The notes: generated by a model from the sequence alone, not told the origin. A stretch of 16,888 nt of DNA from Paracoccaceae bacterium (GCA_003512825.1 DOOI01000117.1:11421-28308); one strand, 5' to 3'; positions 6,946 through 14,560 are shown, counted from the stretch's first letter. Numbers and translations are program-made.

Positions 6946-7884
6946 TTATTCGAATTCCTGTGCCGACAAGGCCCGGTGAATTTCGCGCCGCACCAATTTG
7001 CGGACATTGCGCGTAATTCTCTCCCCCAGCGCGCCCATCAACTCTTGGCGCACGATATCGGCGACCATCTCGCGCAGCATGTCTTCGTCAATGATCGCGT
7101 CATCCCCAAGCACGGGGCTCGCATCCTCCGCGTCGTCCTCATCGGACGCCCCAAGCATGGTGTCCGCGCTATCCGCGAGTGTTTCCGCCGCGTCGGCGTC
7201 AGCGTCGGCGTCAGCGTCGGCCTCATCTGTGAATGTATCTGCATCTGCGAGTGCGGCGCTGTCTTCCACTTCCAAAGCGCTGGATGGCCACGCCTCGTGG
7301 TCCTCCCATTCCATCGCCGCTTCTGCGTCGGGCGTTTGCTCTGGCTCTACCCACATCGGCGCGTCTTCTTCGGCGGCCGTTGGATTCTCGTCGTTCTCGG
7401 GGGCGGTTTGCTCTGCCTCCCCGGCGTTTTGTGTCTCTTCGATCACCGCAGCCTCCGGCCCTAACACAAACGCCTCGGTCGTCAACTCAGCCGCCTCAGC
7501 CGCTTCCGGCATAGGCTGATCTTCCGGCCAAACCTCAGCCAAACGCGCCTCGGGGTTATCCCAGATTTCCGGCAGATCGCCATCATCGCTCTCGGGGCGA
7601 TGGGCCTCTCCCGCCTCAGGCGCCTCCGTCGTCTCGGCCTGCGTGACCTGCTCTAGCTGCGCGCTTTGTGGTTCTGTCACCCGCAAGGCTGGCGTCAAAA
7701 CCAATCTATCCGCACTGGGTGTCGCCGCAGATGGCTGGGGGGCTTGCGCCCCTTTCGCCGCAGAAACCGCCGCAGCAGATCCGCCGAATGACGCCTCGGG
7801 TCGCCCACGGCTATCGTCCGCCACCAAACGACGGATCGACGCCAAAACGTCCTCGATTTCGACATTGGTCACAGGATTGGACAT
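6946..7884 (-). CDS. popZ: Acidic PopZ-like (DUF2497-type) polar organiser candidate
   Basis: A 312-aa protein in three parts. The N-terminal motif IEDVLASIRRLVADD (10-24) matches the conserved first helix of PopZ. Residues ~25-260 form a very acidic Pro/Glu/Asp/Ala linker with a (DA)n tract. The C-terminal ~50 residues (261-312) form predicted helices (DEDMLREMVADIVRQEL, RITRNVRKLVRREIHRAL) like the PopZ oligomerisation region. PopZ self-assembles at the cell pole and anchors chromosome and cell-cycle factors. Caulobacter PopZ is 177 aa, so the linker here is much longer. Context agrees: as I recall, pcm, tolC-like and popZ are neighbours in other alphaproteobacteria (CC_1318/CC_1319 in Caulobacter). 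valS, often next, is replaced by cobQ. The name is inferred; Rhodobacterales versions are divergent. The start is the only N-terminal Met, with a weak ribosome site. Confidence 0.72.
   Translation of the reverse strand: MSNPVTNVEIEDVLASIRRLVADDSRGRPEASFGGSAAAVSAAKGAQAPQPSAATPSADRLVLTPALRVTEPQSAQLEQVTQAETTEAPEAGEAHRPESDDGDLPEIWDNPEARLAEVWPEDQPMPEAAEAAELTTEAFVLGPEAAVIEETQNAGEAEQTAPENDENPTAAEEDAPMWVEPEQTPDAEAAMEWEDHEAWPSSALEVEDSAALADADTFTDEADADADADADAAETLADSADTMLGASDEDDAEDASPVLGDDAIIDEDMLREMVADIVRQELMGALGERITRNVRKLVRREIHRALSAQEFE
7190..7225. repeat. 12-bp tandem repeat in the popZ-like linker
   Basis: GCGTCGGCGTCA occurs at 7190-7201 and 7202-7213, and with one change (GCGTCGGCCTCA) at 7214-7225. 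On the coding strand each copy encodes four residues, giving alternating Asp-Ala. Such an array can change length by slippage without breaking the frame. Confidence 0.9.
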
Positions 7885-7894
7885 CAGGATTCTC

Positions 7895-7929
7895 GGTTAT
7901 GGCCTGCCGCAGTTCCGCAGATCATAACC
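7895..7929 (-). promoter_or_regulatory. Leader hairpin just before the popZ-like gene
   Basis: GGTTATG (7895-7901) and CATAACC (7923-7929) form a 7-bp stem in the minus-strand mRNA. The 21-nt loop contains the direct repeat CTGCGGA/CTGCGGC. The stem ends about 10 nt before the start codon at 7884, so it borders the ribosome site and could affect translation or RNA processing between tolC and popZ. Confidence 0.4.
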
Positions 7930-7964
7930 AAGCCGCTGCCACTTCTCAACAGATAGACAGGATT

Positions 7965-9395
7965 TTACTCTTTCGTGAGAGATTTAAGCACCTTGTCCAA
8001 CTGCTTGCCCTGCTTAGAGGATTTTACAGGCGCGGACTTGACCATGTTATAATACGCCGCCGGGTCATATTGCTGCACCCGCAACTTCAGATCTTCTGCG
8101 GTCAACTGTCCAGTTGCTGCCAAAAGCCCATAGCGCGCCACCACTTCATTGGAGGACGCCTGAATCTGATTGGCCTGTGCATCAAGCAACTCTTGCTCTG
8201 CGTTAAACACGTCCAAAGTGGTGCGCGCGCCCAAAGTTGCCTCTTCGCGTACGCCGCGAAACGCAACTCGCGCGGCGCGAATCTGTTCCTCAGAGGCGGT
8301 TCGAGCGGCCCGCGCCACTTCTACCCGCGCCCAAGCCGACCCCACACCTTGCGCGATACTGTGGCGCACATTGTGCAAATTGCCCCGTGCCGCATCACTG
8401 CGCGCCTGCGCTTGCCGCTCCAGTGCCGACAGCCTGCCACCTTGATAAATCGGCCCGCTGGCTTCGAGACCAACCGAGCCACCGCGCGTGAAGAAGTTGG
8501 AATTCAGATCATCGGTCAACCCATAGCGGCCCGTGAGGTTCACAGTCGGCAAGCTGGAGGTTTTCGCCGCCCGCAGCCCCAATTCAGCCGCCGTAATCTC
8601 ATGTCCTGCCCGGATCATGTCCGGGTGACGCCGCATCGCCAGCACTTTCGCCGCATCCAAGCCTGCCGCGGGCATGCCCAGCGCCGGAGGGGGCGTCAGC
8701 GCGCCGGATTTACGCCCAGTCGAAAAGCGGAAATCTTCCACCGAAATCGCCAACTCGCCCTGCGCCTGCGCCAAAGCCGAACGGGCCCCCGCCAAACGCG
8801 CTTCGGCCAGCGCCACATCGGCGCGGGTTACTTCCCCGACCTCAAAACGATCCTTCGCCGCGCGCAATTCTTCGGTAATCACCCGCACGTTATTTTGCCG
8901 CAGAGCCAGCGTTTCCGACGCAGCACGCACATTCATATAGGCCTGAACCGCCGTCAGCAGCACGCGCTGCTCTACGCCGCGAAGCGCTTCGCGCGTGGCC
9001 AGCACCACTTCTTTCTTGGCCTCGACCGACATCGATGTCCGCCCGGCATCCCACAGCATCAACTCCATCGCGATGCCCACCGTGGCGTCATTGCCGACAG
9101 AGCCGCGCGTCACGCCGCCTGTTGCCGTTGTGCGTGCCGTGCCAAAATCATGGGTGACATCCGCCGCCCAGTTGATGATGGGCCGCAATCCCGCCATCGC
9201 AACGGCCACATCCTCATCTGCAACTCTCAAAAGCGCCCGGTTTTGCTCCAACAGACCCGAGTGACGATAAGCATCCGCAAGCGCATCCGCCAATGTCTCT
9301 GCAGAGGCCGCAAGCGGCATCACCACCGGTGCTGTCGCCAGCACAACACTGGCCGCAAAGCCGCGCATCATGCGCCCGATCGTCGGAAATCCCAT
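7965..9395 (-). CDS. tolC: TolC-family outer membrane efflux/secretion channel
   Basis: A 476-aa protein with a signal peptide (hydrophobic ASVVLATAPVVMPLAASA, likely cut after A32 before ETLADAL). It then shows two tandem TolC-like halves rich in long alpha-helical coiled-coil heptads (about 35-230 and 240-440) and a short basic C-terminal extension with lysine-rich ends (SSKQGKQLDK). The blocks LLLTAVQAYMNVRAA, FEVGEVTRADVALAEARLAGA and TTLDVFNAEQELLDAQ are family hallmarks. Trimers form the outer-membrane and periplasmic duct for type I secretion and RND-type pumps. No inner-membrane or adaptor partner is adjacent, so it probably serves several systems. GAGG precedes the ATG at 9-10 nt. 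It lies 47 bp after pcm and 80 bp before popZ on the same strand, which suggests one transcript. Confidence 0.94.
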   Translation of the reverse strand: MGFPTIGRMMRGFAASVVLATAPVVMPLAASAETLADALADAYRHSGLLEQNRALLRVADEDVAVAMAGLRPIINWAADVTHDFGTARTTATGGVTRGSVGNDATVGIAMELMLWDAGRTSMSVEAKKEVVLATREALRGVEQRVLLTAVQAYMNVRAASETLALRQNNVRVITEELRAAKDRFEVGEVTRADVALAEARLAGARSALAQAQGELAISVEDFRFSTGRKSGALTPPPALGMPAAGLDAAKVLAMRRHPDMIRAGHEITAAELGLRAAKTSSLPTVNLTGRYGLTDDLNSNFFTRGGSVGLEASGPIYQGGRLSALERQAQARSDAARGNLHNVRHSIAQGVGSAWARVEVARAARTASEEQIRAARVAFRGVREEATLGARTTLDVFNAEQELLDAQANQIQASSNEVVARYGLLAATGQLTAEDLKLRVQQYDPAAYYNMVKSAPVKSSKQGKQLDKVLKSLTKE

Positions 9396-9442
9396 CGCCT
9401 ATCCTCGCTTCAATCTCGAACGCTTCAAAAGCGCTGCATTTT

Positions 9443-10096
9443 TCATAATGTGAACGCGCGGTGCCGCTCAAAGCCCGGCAATACCGGGGCGCTTGCATTA
9501 AACGCAAAGCGCCAGCTTACTGCGCCGTCCATCTTGTATCCAACGCGCACCACCCCATTCGCCCCTTCGGCGAACAGGCAGCCGATACGCCCACCATCCT
9601 TCAATTGTGCAATCAACGCCTCTGGCAAATGTTCCACCGCACCCTGAACCACAATCACGTCAAACGGCGCATGTTTCGCCGAACCCGCTGTCAGTGCACC
9701 TGTCACCACCACCGAATTATCAGCTCCAACGCGCGACAGCGCATTTTCCGCCTCTGCCGCCATCAATAAATCTTCTTCCAGCGCCACGACAGCTTCCGCC
9801 ATCCGCGCCAAGACCGCCGTTGAATAGCCATAAGCCGCCCCAACATCGAGCACCAACTCGTCCGGTTGCACATCCACCGCGTCCAGCAGTTTGGCAAAAC
9901 TGCGCGGGTCCAGCACCACGCGCCCGGCCCCCAAGTCCAGATGCTCCCCCACATAGGCAGCCTCCCGACGATCTGCTGGCACAAACTCTTCGCGCGGCAC
10001 CGTCAGCATGGCATCAATGATTGGGAATTTTGTCACATCAGAGGGGCGCACTTGCGTGTCTACCATCGTCATGCGGCGTGTTGCGAAATCGGTCAT
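9443..10096 (-). CDS. pcm: Protein-L-isoaspartate O-methyltransferase family protein, divergent
   Basis: A 217-aa SAM-dependent methyltransferase. It has the PCMT-type EEFVP block (36-40), SAM motif I as LVLDVGAAYGYSTAVLA (81-97), an acidic E107/E108 after the second strand, FDVIVVQGAVEHLP (145-158) and a DGGRIG turn (168-173). Classical PCMT repairs isoaspartyl residues in damaged proteins. The substrate-binding motif usually written SQPYxVAxM is here LDPRSFAKLL (62-71), as I believe is usual in the alphaproteobacterial branch, so real isoaspartyl activity is not assured. The frame is open further upstream, but ATG 10096 gives the family N-terminus (MTDFATRRMTMVDTQ) and follows GGAAGAG. It is the first gene of the pcm-tolC-popZ set. 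Confidence 0.88.
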   Translation of the reverse strand: MTDFATRRMTMVDTQVRPSDVTKFPIIDAMLTVPREEFVPADRREAAYVGEHLDLGAGRVVLDPRSFAKLLDAVDVQPDELVLDVGAAYGYSTAVLARMAEAVVALEEDLLMAAEAENALSRVGADNSVVVTGALTAGSAKHAPFDVIVVQGAVEHLPEALIAQLKDGGRIGCLFAEGANGVVRVGYKMDGAVSWRFAFNASAPVLPGFERHRAFTL

Positions 10097-10208
10097 AGTT
10101 GTTACTCTTCCGTTCAGGTCTCGGCTCGCGCGCATCCTGTCACAACCCATCGCCCGCAGCAACGCCCAGCACGCCGCAGGGCAGCATCTTGCTACGAGAA
10201 TTGCACCC

Positions 10209-10237
10209 TTTACATTCCAATTTTTGAATGTGGTCAA
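10209..10237 (-). promoter_or_regulatory. Promoter of pcm-tolC-popZ with an internal dyad
   Basis: On the minus strand TTGACC (10237-10232) and TGTAAA (10214-10209) are 17 nt apart, pointing to a start near 10202 and a leader of about 105 nt. The spacer holds an inverted repeat, ACATTC-N8-GAATGT (10212-10231), lying between the two boxes and touching the -10. That is a common place for a repressor or MerR-type operator. Confidence 0.5.
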
Positions 10238-10282
10238 GCCCCATTCGACAGTCTTTTTCCCCAAACACCCCCACGCAACCCG

Positions 10283-10310
10283 CTTGCAGCCCGCGCCGGG
10301 ATAGTCTAAC
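10283..10310 (+). promoter_or_regulatory. Possible tRNA-Cys promoter
   Basis: CTTGCA (10283-10288) and TCTAAC (10305-10310) are 16 nt apart and end 13 nt before the mature 5' end of the tRNA. Position is right; consensus match is only moderate. Confidence 0.35.
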
Positions 10311-10323
10311 TCGTCACACCGAA

Positions 10324-10397
10324 GGCGGGTGGGCAGGCAGGCTATGCACTGGATTGCAAATCCATGAAGACCGGTTCGATTCCGGTACCCGCCTCCA
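10324..10397 (+). tRNA. tRNA-Cys (anticodon GCA), CCA encoded
   Basis: The acceptor stem GGCGGGT (10324-10330) pairs fully with ACCCGCC (10387-10393). The discriminator is T (10394), as expected for Cys, and CCA is encoded at 10395-10397. The anticodon arm is 10349-10365 with loop TTGCAAA and anticodon GCA at 10356-10358; its outermost pair is a C-T mismatch. The T arm is perfect (ACCGG/CCGGT, 10370-10386, loop TTCGATT). The D arm (10333-10347) has a 3-bp GCA/TGC stem. Position 8 reads G instead of the near-universal T, and position 14 reads G instead of A, so the usual 8-14 tertiary pair is absent. Identity as tRNA-Cys is firm. The following 215 bp up to the epimerase hold no feature I can support. 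Confidence 0.95.
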
Positions 10398-10612
10398 AAA
10401 CCCCCCTCACCAACTGCGCCCTGTGTTCGCAATGTGTGCGCCCTCGGCGCGCCCCGTCGCGTGGCGCGCATGCCGCTCCCCCCAAAATGCCGCCCCGCTC
10501 CGTGATCTGCCCGTGCATTTCCGCAGGATTGCCGCGAGAATGCCGCGAAGTGTTGTCATCCCACCCTAGAACGCGCCCAAGGCAAAGGCGCCGCACTTGA
10601 AAGGACATTCTC

Positions 10613-11614
10613 ATGCGCGTCTTTATCACGGGCACGGCGGGCTTTATCGGCTTTCACCTCGCGCGTCTCTTGCTCGACGAAGGCGTCTGCGTCGGCGGTT
10701 ATGATGGCATGACCGATTATTATGACGTCTCCCTCAAGGAAGCCCGCTCAACCCTCCTGAGCGCCTATCCGACCTATAGCGAATCCCGCGGCATGCTCGA
10801 AGATTGCGCGGCCCTCGATGCCGCCATCGACGCTTTCGCGCCAACTGTAATCGTCCATCTCGCGGCCCAAGCCGGGGTGCGCTACAGCCTCGAAAATCCG
10901 CGCGCCTATATCAACGGCAATATCGTGGGCACGTTCAACGTGATGGAAGCCGCGCTGCGCCACCGCGTCGCGCATCTTCTGATGGCCTCCACCAGCTCGG
11001 TCTATGGTGCCAATACCGAAATGCCCTTCGCCGAAACCCACAAAGCCGACATGCCCCTCACCATCTATGCCGCCTCGAAAAAGGCCAATGAGGCCATGGC
11101 GCATTCCTATGCCCATATCCATGCGCTGCCGACCACGATGTTTCGCTTTTTCACCGTCTACGGCCCATGGGGCCGCCCCGATATGGCCCCGATCAAATTC
11201 GCCAAAGGCCTCTATAGCGGCACTCCGATCGATATCTACAATCACGGCGCGATGTGGCGCGACTTCACCTATGTCGAAGACCTTGTGCGCGGCATTCGCG
11301 GTCTGATTGATGCCGTGCCGGGGGGGCCAGACACTGCTGTCGATGGCGACAGCCTGTCGCCCGCCGCCCCCTATCGCGTGGTCAATATCGGAAATTCCGA
11401 CAAAGTCCGGCTGTTGGATTTCATCGAAGCCCTCGAAACCTCCAGCGGAAAAACTGCGCTGCGTAACTATATGGACATGCAGCCCGGCGATGTGCCCGCC
11501 ACTTGGGCTGACGCAAGCCTGTTGCACCGCCTCACAGGCTATCGCCCCAATACCCCCGTCACCGAAGGCGTTGCCCGGTTCATCGCGTGGTACGAAGAAT
11601 ATTACCGCCCATAA
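10613..11614 (+). CDS. NAD-dependent epimerase, likely UDP-glucuronate 4-epimerase
   Basis: A 333-aa extended short-chain dehydrogenase. It has the NAD-binding GTAGFIG (7-13), the ASTSSVYG block (125-132, catalytic Ser/Thr), and catalytic Y152 and K156 in IYAASKKANE. The RFFTVYGPWGRPDMA block and the DYYDVSLK segment near the N-terminus are characteristic of UDP-glucuronate 4-epimerases, which interconvert UDP-glucuronate and UDP-galacturonate in the cytosol for capsule, LPS or exopolysaccharide. AAAGGA precedes the ATG by 8 nt. Another nucleotide-sugar epimerase activity cannot be excluded. The phosphomannomutase gene follows 113 bp downstream on the same strand, which supports a surface-polysaccharide supply role, although no transferase or export genes are adjacent. 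Confidence 0.9.
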   Translation: MRVFITGTAGFIGFHLARLLLDEGVCVGGYDGMTDYYDVSLKEARSTLLSAYPTYSESRGMLEDCAALDAAIDAFAPTVIVHLAAQAGVRYSLENPRAYINGNIVGTFNVMEAALRHRVAHLLMASTSSVYGANTEMPFAETHKADMPLTIYAASKKANEAMAHSYAHIHALPTTMFRFFTVYGPWGRPDMAPIKFAKGLYSGTPIDIYNHGAMWRDFTYVEDLVRGIRGLIDAVPGGPDTAVDGDSLSPAAPYRVVNIGNSDKVRLLDFIEALETSSGKTALRNYMDMQPGDVPATWADASLLHRLTGYRPNTPVTEGVARFIAWYEEYYRP

Positions 11615-11727
11615 CTGACGCGTTTTAGCACCAGCCACAGCCGCGCGCATTCCCGCAGTTGTCTGGCAGAATTATTCCTGTAACACCGTTTTCATTAAGA
11701 CCGTGACCTATCATTGAAAGCCAAGTG

Positions 11728-13095
11728 ATGACTTCATTAACCTGTTTCAAAGCATATGACGTGCGTGGTCGGCTTGGCATCGATCTGGATGAGGCAATCG
11801 CCTACCGCATCGGCCGTGGCTTTGCCCGCGCACTCAATGCCCGCAAGGTTGTCATTGGCCGTGACGTGCGCGCCTCCTCCGCCGACCTTGCCCGTGCTGT
11901 TACAAAAGCGCTCCAAGACGAAGGCTGCGAGGTGCTTGATCTGGGCCTTTCCGGCACAGAGGAAATGTATTTCGCCACCAGCCATTTCGGTGCGGATGGC
12001 GGCATTTGCGTTACCGCGTCGCATAATCCGATGGATTACAACGGGTTGAAGATGGTGCGCGCTGGCTCCGCCCCCCTCGACGCCGAAACGGGCCTTGCTG
12101 CCATCAAGGCGCTGGCCGAAGCCGACGCCTTTGGCCCGGCACGGCCCGGCGGCACTCATCGCGACATAGCCAAGGATGCGCGCGCGGCCTATGTGGCCCA
12201 AGTCTTGCGCTTCGTCGATATCGCGGCGCTCAAGCCTCTGAAAATCGTGGTAAATGCAGGCCACGGCACTGCGGGCCCCACCTTTGATGCCATTGCACAG
12301 GCCCTCGCAGCCGCAGGTGCCCCGCTCACCTTCCTTCGCATGCATCACACCCCTGATGGCACGTTTCCCGAAGGCATCCCAAACCCCCTCTTGCCGGAAA
12401 ATCGCCCCGCCACGATCGCGCGCGTGCTGGCAGAAGGCGCAGATATGGGCGTCGCATGGGACGGAGACTTTGACCGCTGTTTCTTTTTCGACCACCAAGG
12501 CGCCTTTATCGACGGGGAATATATCGTGGCCCTATTGGCAGAAGCATTTCTCGCCAAAGAACCCGGAGCACGCATCGTCCACGACCCTCGCATCATCTGG
12601 AACACCCAAGATGTCGTGGCGCGCGCGGGTGGCACGGCGCTTCAATCACGGGCCGGGCACTCTTTCATCAAACAAGCGCTGCGCGATCATAACGCCGTCT
12701 ATGGCGGGGAAATGTCCGCACATCACTATTTCCGCGACTTCGTTTACTGCGACAGCGGAATGATCCCATGGCTCTTGATGGCCGAGTTGATCAGCCGCAA
12801 AGGCGCGCTCGCCGCGCTCACCTCCGAGCGCCGCCGCGCCTTCCCGTCCTCGGGCGAGATCAATTTCAAACTTGCCGACCCAAAAGCAGCAATCGCACGC
12901 GTCCATGCTCATTACGCCCCCCGCGCGCAGGCTTTGGATCAGACCGATGGCACCAGCTATGACATGGGCGCGTGGCGCTTCAATCTTCGCAGCTCCAACA
13001 CCGAACCCGTGGTGCGCCTCAATATCGAATCGCGCGCCCGCCCCGAACTGGTCGCAGAGGCCATCTCCGAACTTTCCGCCATGCTCACCGCCTGA
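11728..13095 (+). CDS. manB: Phosphomannomutase/phosphoglucomutase (alpha-D-phosphohexomutase family)
   Basis: A 455-aa enzyme with all four family motifs in order. They are the phosphoserine loop TASHNP (96-101, S98), the Mg-binding DGDFDR (245-250), the sugar-recognition GEMSAHHYF (327-335) and the phosphate-binding RSSNTEP (421-427). The GEMSAHH form of the sugar loop is shared by phosphomannomutases of the CpsG/ManB type. They convert mannose-6-phosphate to mannose-1-phosphate, the precursor of GDP-mannose. Activity on glucose phosphates is common in this family. Start choice: a GTG at 11725 directly precedes the ATG at 11728. The ATG is preferred because GAAAG lies 7 nt away and MTSLTCFKAYDVRG fits the family start. 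Spacing from the epimerase allows either co-transcription or its own promoter. Confidence 0.93.
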   Translation: MTSLTCFKAYDVRGRLGIDLDEAIAYRIGRGFARALNARKVVIGRDVRASSADLARAVTKALQDEGCEVLDLGLSGTEEMYFATSHFGADGGICVTASHNPMDYNGLKMVRAGSAPLDAETGLAAIKALAEADAFGPARPGGTHRDIAKDARAAYVAQVLRFVDIAALKPLKIVVNAGHGTAGPTFDAIAQALAAAGAPLTFLRMHHTPDGTFPEGIPNPLLPENRPATIARVLAEGADMGVAWDGDFDRCFFFDHQGAFIDGEYIVALLAEAFLAKEPGARIVHDPRIIWNTQDVVARAGGTALQSRAGHSFIKQALRDHNAVYGGEMSAHHYFRDFVYCDSGMIPWLLMAELISRKGALAALTSERRRAFPSSGEINFKLADPKAAIARVHAHYAPRAQALDQTDGTSYDMGAWRFNLRSSNTEPVVRLNIESRARPELVAEAISELSAMLTA

Positions 13096-13103
13096 AGCCA
13101 TTC

Positions 13104-13165
13104 CCCTCGCGCCCGAGCCATGCCAGCATGGGCCAGCATAGGCCAGCATCAGCACCGCGCGAGGG
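13104..13165 (+). promoter_or_regulatory. Inverted repeat that covers the M20 peptidase ribosome site, with three short repeats in the loop
   Basis: CCCTCGCGC (13104-13112) is perfectly complementary to GCGCGAGGG (13157-13165). The right arm contains the GAGGG that serves as Shine-Dalgarno for the ATG at 13169. The 44-nt loop carries three near-copies of GCCAGCATRG at about 13122, 13132 and 13142. A folded mRNA would hide the ribosome site. Confidence 0.5.
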
Positions 13166-13168
13166 ACC

Positions 13169-14560
13169 ATGACCAGAGCAGCCGCCATCACGACCGCCAC
13201 CGCGCGCTTTGAGCGGGGTGAATTCACCCGCGATCTGGCGGCCCTCGTGGCCATCCCCTCCGAGAGCCAGACGCCCGAAGGCGCGCCGCATCTGCGCGCC
13301 TATCTCGATCACATCACCCCGCGCCTGCGGGCCATGGGCTTTACCACTGAAATCATCGACAACCCCCTTCCCGGTGCCCCACCGCTCCTTTTGGGCGAAC
13401 GGATCGAAGCCACCGAATTGCCGACGATCCTCACCTATGGTCACGGTGACGTCACCCGCGCCCAAACCGACGCTTGGGCCGAGGGCCTTGCGCCATTCGT
13501 GCTCACCGAGCGTGGTGAAAAACTCTACGGTCGCGGCGCCGCCGACAACAAGGTGCAGCACCTCGTCAATCTCACGGCGCTGGAAAGCGTGCTCGCGACG
13601 CGCGGCCATCTGGGCTTCAACGTGAAAATTGTGCTGGAAATGGGCGAGGAAACAGGCTCGCCCGGTTTGGCAGAGACGTTTCATCGCCACAAAGCCCGGC
13701 TCAAATCCGATGTGCTGATCGCCTCTGACGGCCCCCGCTTGCAGCCCGACCGCCCCACCCTCTTCATGGGGTCGCGCGGCGGCATCAACTTCGACCTGCG
13801 CGTCGATCTGCGCGATGGCGCGCATCATTCGGGCAATTGGGGCGGGCTTCTGGCCGACCCTGCCATGATCTTGGCCCAAGCCCTCGCCAGCATCACCGAT
13901 GCGCGCGGCCAATTGGCCATTGCAGAATGGCGGCCCACCTCGCTCACGCCGCAGGTCCGCGCCGCCCTTGCCGATCTGCCCATTGCCGAGGACACCGGCC
14001 CCCGGATCGATCCCGATTGGGGCGAAGCCAGCCTCACACCCGCCGAGCGCGCCTATGGCTGGAACAGCTTCGCCATCCTTGCCATGACCGCAGGCGTCCC
14101 CGATGCGCCCGTCAATGCCATCGCCGCCTCTGCCCGTGCCACTTGCCAATTGCGCTTTGTCGTCGGCACCGACCCGACAGCGATCTTGCCCAGCCTGCGC
14201 CGCCACCTCGACGCGAATGGCTTCGCGCAGGTGCAAATCGTCGAAATGGAGCGCGGCTTTTTTGCCGCCACCCGGCTTGACCCCGATCACCCCTGGGTGC
14301 GCTTCGCCACCCGTTCACTCACCGAAACCACGGGGAAACCGCCCCATATCCTGCCCAATCTCGCAGGCTCTCTGCCCAATGACACTTTCGCCGATATTCT
14401 TGGCCTGCCCACCGTTTGGGTGCCGCATTCCTATCGCGCCTGCTCGCAGCACGCGCCGAATGAACATGTGCTCAAATACGTGTGTCGCGATGCGCTCGCA
14501 GTCATGGCCGGGCTCTTTTGGGACATCGGCGCAGGCCGCGACCTGCCCCCAAGAGCTTAG
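13169..14560 (+). CDS. M20-family metallopeptidase (ArgE/DapE/carnosinase-like)
   Basis: A 463-aa two-domain zinc hydrolase. Visible metal and catalytic residues are H92 and D94 in TYGHGDV, D126 in GRGAADNK (bridging), E160 (general base) and E161 in GEETGS, D187 in ASDGPR, and H428 in SQHAPNEH. The lid or dimerisation domain lies roughly at 205-330. Such enzymes cleave dipeptides, N-acyl amino acids or carbamoyl compounds in the cytosol. The extra HAPNEH end and the length resemble the dipeptidase branch, but the substrate is not readable. No signal peptide is seen. The ATG follows GAGGG by only 3 nt, inside a possible hairpin. Its stop TAG overlaps the TAA of the convergent lectin gene (TTAG, 14557-14560). 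Confidence 0.92.
   Translation: MTRAAAITTATARFERGEFTRDLAALVAIPSESQTPEGAPHLRAYLDHITPRLRAMGFTTEIIDNPLPGAPPLLLGERIEATELPTILTYGHGDVTRAQTDAWAEGLAPFVLTERGEKLYGRGAADNKVQHLVNLTALESVLATRGHLGFNVKIVLEMGEETGSPGLAETFHRHKARLKSDVLIASDGPRLQPDRPTLFMGSRGGINFDLRVDLRDGAHHSGNWGGLLADPAMILAQALASITDARGQLAIAEWRPTSLTPQVRAALADLPIAEDTGPRIDPDWGEASLTPAERAYGWNSFAILAMTAGVPDAPVNAIAASARATCQLRFVVGTDPTAILPSLRRHLDANGFAQVQIVEMERGFFAATRLDPDHPWVRFATRSLTETTGKPPHILPNLAGSLPNDTFADILGLPTVWVPHSYRACSQHAPNEHVLKYVCRDALAVMAGLFWDIGAGRDLPPRA

Noticed and set aside
7668..9647. Long open frame on the plus strand (659 codons) opposite tolC
   Set aside because: It lies antisense to a clear TolC with signal peptide and family motifs. The translation is rich in Arg, His, Gln and Cys with no domain, as is usual for antisense frames in high-GC DNA.
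10398..10612. Integration site or mobile element after the tRNA
   Set aside because: No partial tRNA repeat, integrase or foreign-looking gene follows; the next gene is a normal epimerase with similar composition.
10748..11650. Minus-strand frame of 300 codons opposite the epimerase
   Set aside because: Gly/His/Ile-rich antisense of a well-supported Rossmann enzyme.
11615..11727. Promoter for manB (TTGTCT ... TAACAC)
   Set aside because: The -10 matches only about half the consensus and no alternative pair is better, so I do not list it.
13122..13151. CRISPR-like array
   Set aside because: Three ~10-bp tandem units with no spacers and no cas genes; a simple short repeat.
13085..14290. Minus-strand frame of 401 codons opposite the M20 peptidase
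   Set aside because: Gly/Arg-rich antisense shadow; the plus frame carries all zinc ligands.
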